Of a DNA stretch of 8,382 nt, positions 6,203 through 8,382 are shown in pieces. Each line of letters starts with the position of its first letter. Position 1 is the stretch's first letter. The notes below the pieces were generated by a model. It had not been told where the DNA came from. It ran no database searches and saw only the letters and a list, made by a program, of their open reading frames with translations. The stretch covers positions 1-8,382 of the forward strand of contig CALDHY010000093.1 in assembly GCA_937901445.1 (NCBI GenBank). The letters run 5' to 3'. Origin of the DNA: an uncultured Selenomonadales bacterium. Lineage in GTDB: Bacteria; Bacillota; Negativicutes; Selenomonadales; Selenomonadaceae. A program made the position numbers and the translations under genes.

Positions 6203-7684
6203 TTAAGCTTTATTGAATTTATCTTTGCCTTGTTTGCAACGCGGGCATTTCCAATTTTCGGGTAAATCTTCAAACTTTACGCCGCCGTTTTCTGCCGGGT
6301 CGTAAACGTAGCCGCAAATACTGCAAATATATTTACCCGTTGCCGCCTTTGCAACAATTTCTTTTGGCGGAATTGACGCGGGCGGATTATCTAAATCGCA
6401 AATTTTTTTAGCCTCAAGATTTTCATAGCCGAGCGGCGTATGTGTAGAGCAGTAAACAGTTTTGTTGTTGCGGATAAATTCACGCACGCGATTTAAAGTT
6501 TCGCGCGCGGCGTCTTTGTCCTCAAAAACTACCGACAATTTATTTTGATAAAGTGCCTCGTCAGTGTAGGTTACGTCGCCATGAATCATATAATTTAAAT
6601 CGCCGTCTTCAACAATTACAATACTGTTGCCTTTGGTGTGTCCAACTGCTTGAATGTAATAAACGCCGTCAGCAATTTTTTGACAGGCAGGGAAATTTTT
6701 ATACGCACCGTCAGTAAAATCTACCTTAACAATATTTTCGCCTTCAAGTTTCATTGCATCGGCGTCAGGTCTGCCAATATAAATTTTAGCGTTGGGAAAA
6801 CTGCGAAGTTCGCCGGTGTGGTCTTCGTGTTTGTGTGTAACCAAAATTTTTGTAACTTGTTCCGGCTTGTAGCCTAAATCTTTCAGCGCGTCAACGTAAC
6901 TTTTAATTTTCGTACCGAGAAAAATTTGTGTCTTTTCGTCAAAAGTTGGATACGGATATTCACTGGGTAAACCTGTATCAACCAAAATGACTTCTTCGCC
7001 GTTGTCAATCAAAAAGTTTTGAAGGCAGGAACGATATTTAATTTTGGCGTCAAATTTTTCTGCGCCGTCTTCGCCGCCCATTGCAAAGGGTTGAGTCATA
7101 AAGCCGTTTTCGGCAAATTTAACCGCTTTAACTTGAATTTTAGATTTTTCGGTAAAAGCAGACTTCGGTTGTCCGCAAAGTGGACACGTCCAATTTTCAG
7201 GTTCAGAATCAATATCGCCGACGTATTCATAGCCGCAAACGGGGCAAACGTAAACTTTTTTGCCGGTGTTATCGACTTTCGGCGGGTTGTACTTTTTGAA
7301 AATTTCTTCCAATACTACGCCGTGATGCCCTTCCTGTTTGGCGAAAATTTCCATTTCGTCCGCCGCTTTAGTGAATCCTGCCGCGCGTACTTTGTCGGCA
7401 AGTGCTTTAATTTGTTTTTCGCCCGCAATTTCAGCTTTCTTGACCGTTTCAAGCAACGCCCAAAAATCTTTCGGATATTTGCCGTTTAAAGTGGCGTAAA
7501 AGCCCGCGTGTACCGCCTCTTGATTAGCAGAATTTATCAAAGTTTCTGCAACGTCATCAAGTCCTTGTTCCTTCGCCAAACGTGCAAGCGCGTAATACAT
7601 CATTACGCCGTTAGCTTCAGCCTGCGCGAGTGCCGCAACAGATTTTTCAAGCGGCGTGCCTTTCGTTAAACCGTGCAAACTCAT
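6203..7684 (-). CDS. Four-module redox fusion: ferritin-like di-iron domain, rubredoxin, metallo-beta-lactamase-fold domain, rubredoxin
   Basis: The 493-residue protein has four modules. (1) Residues of about 10-132 are a rubrerythrin/ferritin-like four-helix domain with E23, E56-x2-H59, E85 and E118-x2-H121 as likely di-iron ligands. (2) A short rubrerythrin-type rubredoxin has C147-x2-C150 and C167-x2-C170. (3) Residues of about 185-435 are a metallo-beta-lactamase fold with H284-K-H286-E-D288-H289, H349, D370 and H415. (4) A canonical rubredoxin has C454-x2-C457-GYVYDP and C480-x2-C483. Rubrerythrins reduce peroxide using rubredoxin electrons, so a cytoplasmic role in oxygen/peroxide defence is likely. 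Unlike flavodiiron proteins there is no flavodoxin domain, and the MBL motif is HxHxDH, not HxExDH. The MBL substrate is unknown. AGGAG (7693-7697 on the complementary strand) lies eight bases before the ATG. A bacterioferritin-like gene lies 74 bp upstream, probably in the same transcript. Confidence 0.92.
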   Translation of the reverse strand: MSLHGLTKGTPLEKSVAALAQAEANGVMMYYALARLAKEQGLDDVAETLINSANQEAVHAGFYATLNGKYPKDFWALLETVKKAEIAGEKQIKALADKVRAAGFTKAADEMEIFAKQEGHHGVVLEEIFKKYNPPKVDNTGKKVYVCPVCGYEYVGDIDSEPENWTCPLCGQPKSAFTEKSKIQVKAVKFAENGFMTQPFAMGGEDGAEKFDAKIKYRSCLQNFLIDNGEEVILVDTGLPSEYPYPTFDEKTQIFLGTKIKSYVDALKDLGYKPEQVTKILVTHKHEDHTGELRSFPNAKIYIGRPDADAMKLEGENIVKVDFTDGAYKNFPACQKIADGVYYIQAVGHTKGNSIVIVEDGDLNYMIHGDVTYTDEALYQNKLSVVFEDKDAARETLNRVREFIRNNKTVYCSTHTPLGYENLEAKKICDLDNPPASIPPKEIVAKAATGKYICSICGYVYDPAENGGVKFEDLPENWKCPRCKQGKDKFNKA

Positions 7685-7727
7685 TTTTAATTCTCCTAAA
7701 AAATATTTTTTTATATAAGCTAAAAAA

Positions 7728-7762
7728 TCCTTAACCCTTAGCCCTTAGCCCTTAGCCCTTAA
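7728..7762 (-). repeat. Five-unit heptad array with a G-quadruplex pattern, overlapping a stop codon
   Basis: Read on the - strand the 35 bases are TTAAGGG, CTAAGGG three times, then TTAAGGA. Four GGG runs separated by CTAA (complement of 7735-7758) fit the G3-N4 quadruplex pattern exactly, in the transcribed (mRNA-sense) strand. The first unit contains the TAA stop codon of the bacterioferritin-like gene (7759-7761). Unit length, unit number and placement on the stop codon match the first arm of the array at 302-375, but the inverted second arm is missing here. The rest of the 74-bp gap (7685-7727) is very AT-rich and holds the ribosome binding site of the fusion gene. Confidence 0.88.
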
Positions 7763-8217
7763 ATTTGTTTTGCAAGCCAATTTTGTTTACCAATCAGCTG
7801 AATCAATTCAAGTTGCTGTTGAGTTTCATACATATCTTTTTCTTCGTCTTTGTAGTATTCGCTCAAAATTGCAAACGTCGTTAAATCTTCCTGCGCGAGT
7901 TTTACAAGGTCGGCAAGCCATTTCAAGCCGTCTTTTGAAACTTGCAATTCGTATTTGAGATATTCTTCAGCGTCTTTGCAAACGGGCGCAGATTTTTTAT
8001 CTTCAAGTTTAACTTCGCCGCCCAAGTCAATAATTCTGTCAGCACATTTCTTCACGTAATCGCGTTCTTCTTTTGCATGTCCTGCGTACTTATCAGCTAG
8101 TTTGCTGAATCCCTGAGCCGCGAAAATTCTTGATTGTAATTCGTGGCCGTCTGCCTGCTGTGCTAAATCTGTTACGATGATCTGTAAACCTTCGAGAATT
8201 TTCTTTGTATCTGCCAT
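7759..8217 (-). CDS. Bacterioferritin-like protein with a degenerate ferroxidase centre
   Basis: This 152-aa all-helical protein resembles bacterioferritin, compared by eye with E. coli Bfr as I remember it. Alignment runs without gaps from R30-x-F32 through the B and C helices, with a two-residue shortening before helix D. The C-terminus is close (DEEKDMYE... and GKQNWLAKQI against GLQNYLQAQI). Of the six Bfr di-iron ligands only E51 and E125 (Bfr E127) are clearly kept. Bfr H54 is Tyr54, E94 is Ser94 and H130 is Asp128. Helix A offers D17 or L18 for E18. The haem ligand Met52 is Arg52. It may therefore be a structural cage subunit, a partner for another ferritin subunit, or a protein with a different metal site. 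The start is supported by a perfect AGGAGGT (complement of 8225-8231), seven bases before the ATG. It lies upstream of the redox fusion gene. Confidence 0.85.
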   Translation of the reverse strand: MADTKKILEGLQIIVTDLAQQADGHELQSRIFAAQGFSKLADKYAGHAKEERDYVKKCADRIIDLGGEVKLEDKKSAPVCKDAEEYLKYELQVSKDGLKWLADLVKLAQEDLTTFAILSEYYKDEEKDMYETQQQLELIQLIGKQNWLAKQI

Positions 8218-8250
8218 TTGAATGACCTCCTGATTTTGTTTTGTAAGTTT

Positions 8251-8280
8251 ATTCTAACTAAAAAAGCTGACAGATGTCAG
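8251..8280 (-). promoter_or_regulatory. Candidate promoter of the bacterioferritin-like gene, overlapping the palindrome
   Basis: On the - strand, CTGACA (complement of 8275-8280, 5/6 to the -35 consensus) and TAGAAT (complement of 8251-8256, 5/6 to the -10 consensus) are separated by 18 bp. Transcription would start near 8244, giving a leader of roughly 25 nt before the ATG. The -35 lies inside the palindrome 8255-8292. Either the terminator of the upstream gene and the promoter share DNA, or the palindrome is an operator. It is a by-eye match. Confidence 0.5.
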
Positions 8281-8292
8281 CTTTTTTAGTTA
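8255..8292. terminator. Perfect 18-bp palindrome, probable bidirectional intrinsic terminator
   Basis: AACTAAAAAAGCTGACA (8256-8272) is followed after GA by its exact reverse complement (8275-8291), and T8255/A8292 extends the match to 18 bp. The core GCTGACA/TGTCAGC is followed by six T residues on either strand, the layout of an intrinsic terminator working in both directions. On the - strand it lies 17 bp after the stop of the partial upstream gene (8310-8312), which it would terminate. A regulatory operator is an alternative reading. Confidence 0.8.
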
Positions 8293-8309
8293 TTGTTTCT
8301 AATTTTATA

Positions 8310-8382
8310 TTAATTAAACCAAGAACTTCCATTAAATTTATGATAATTACTTTGTTGTAAAAATCTTTCCATATCAGAACCC
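8310..8382 (-). CDS. C-terminal end of an unidentified protein (5' part outside the window)
   Basis: On the - strand one frame is open from the window edge to a TAA at 8310-8312, giving 23 codons that end in FNGSSWFN. The stop lies 17 bp before the palindromic terminator, as expected for a gene end. Another - strand frame is also open across this short stretch, but it would run through the hairpin to a stop at about 8286-8288, which is less likely. The sequence is too short to assign a function. It is noticeably more AT-rich than the neighbouring genes. Confidence 0.45.
   Translation of the reverse strand, partial: GSDMERFLQQSNYHKFNGSSWFN

Noticed and set aside
7019..7489. 156-aa open frame on the + strand
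   Set aside because: It lies antisense inside the fusion gene, whose domains and cysteine/histidine motifs are intact. Its Phe/Asn-rich composition is what the complement of AT-rich coding sequence gives.
6203..7684. Flavodiiron protein (rubredoxin:oxygen oxidoreductase)
   Set aside because: There is no flavodoxin domain between the MBL and rubredoxin parts, and the motif is HxHxDH where flavodiiron proteins have HxExDH.

Overview
The window (8382 bp, moderately AT-rich, densely coding) looks like chromosome of an anaerobic member of the Firmicutes, most plausibly an uncultured Negativicutes/Selenomonadales relative. The grounds are an endonuclease-type MutL, an AddB-type recombination nuclease, an S11 D-Ala-D-Ala carboxypeptidase, and rubredoxin/rubrerythrin-type oxygen-defence proteins. 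The genus cannot be told from the sequence.

Left part, + strand (1-6147). The 3' end of mutL is followed by a palindromic array of 7-bp repeats. Then comes a tightly packed four-gene unit: an unrecognised 220-aa protein, addB (1075 aa, directly abutting), a 210-aa coiled-coil protein (ATGA overlap with addB) and a secreted D-Ala-D-Ala carboxypeptidase (TTG start, 15 bp after the previous stop). The unit ends at a hairpin terminator (6154-6185). The usual partner gene addA does not follow addB.

Right part, - strand (6203-8382). Read in the direction of transcription, the tail of an unidentified gene (8310-8382) runs into a strong palindromic terminator (8255-8292). A candidate promoter overlaps that terminator and would drive a bacterioferritin-like gene (7759-8217). 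Next come a five-unit heptad array with a G-quadruplex pattern and a 493-aa gene fusing a ferritin-like di-iron domain, a rubredoxin, a metallo-beta-lactamase-fold domain and a second rubredoxin. The two iron-protein genes probably form an oxygen/peroxide or iron-handling operon. The fusion gene converges with the carboxypeptidase gene, and one hairpin lies between them.

The observations most worth following are these. Two five-unit heptad arrays (302-336 and 7728-7762) are positioned identically on the stop codons of unrelated genes. The bacterioferritin-like protein appears to have lost most of its ferroxidase ligands and its haem ligand. The four-module fusion has a di-iron site that looks more like bacterioferritin than rubrerythrin, and a lactonase-like rather than flavodiiron-like MBL domain. 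No CRISPR array, tRNA, rRNA, insertion sequence or prophage gene was seen, and no gap without a gene exceeds 300 bp.
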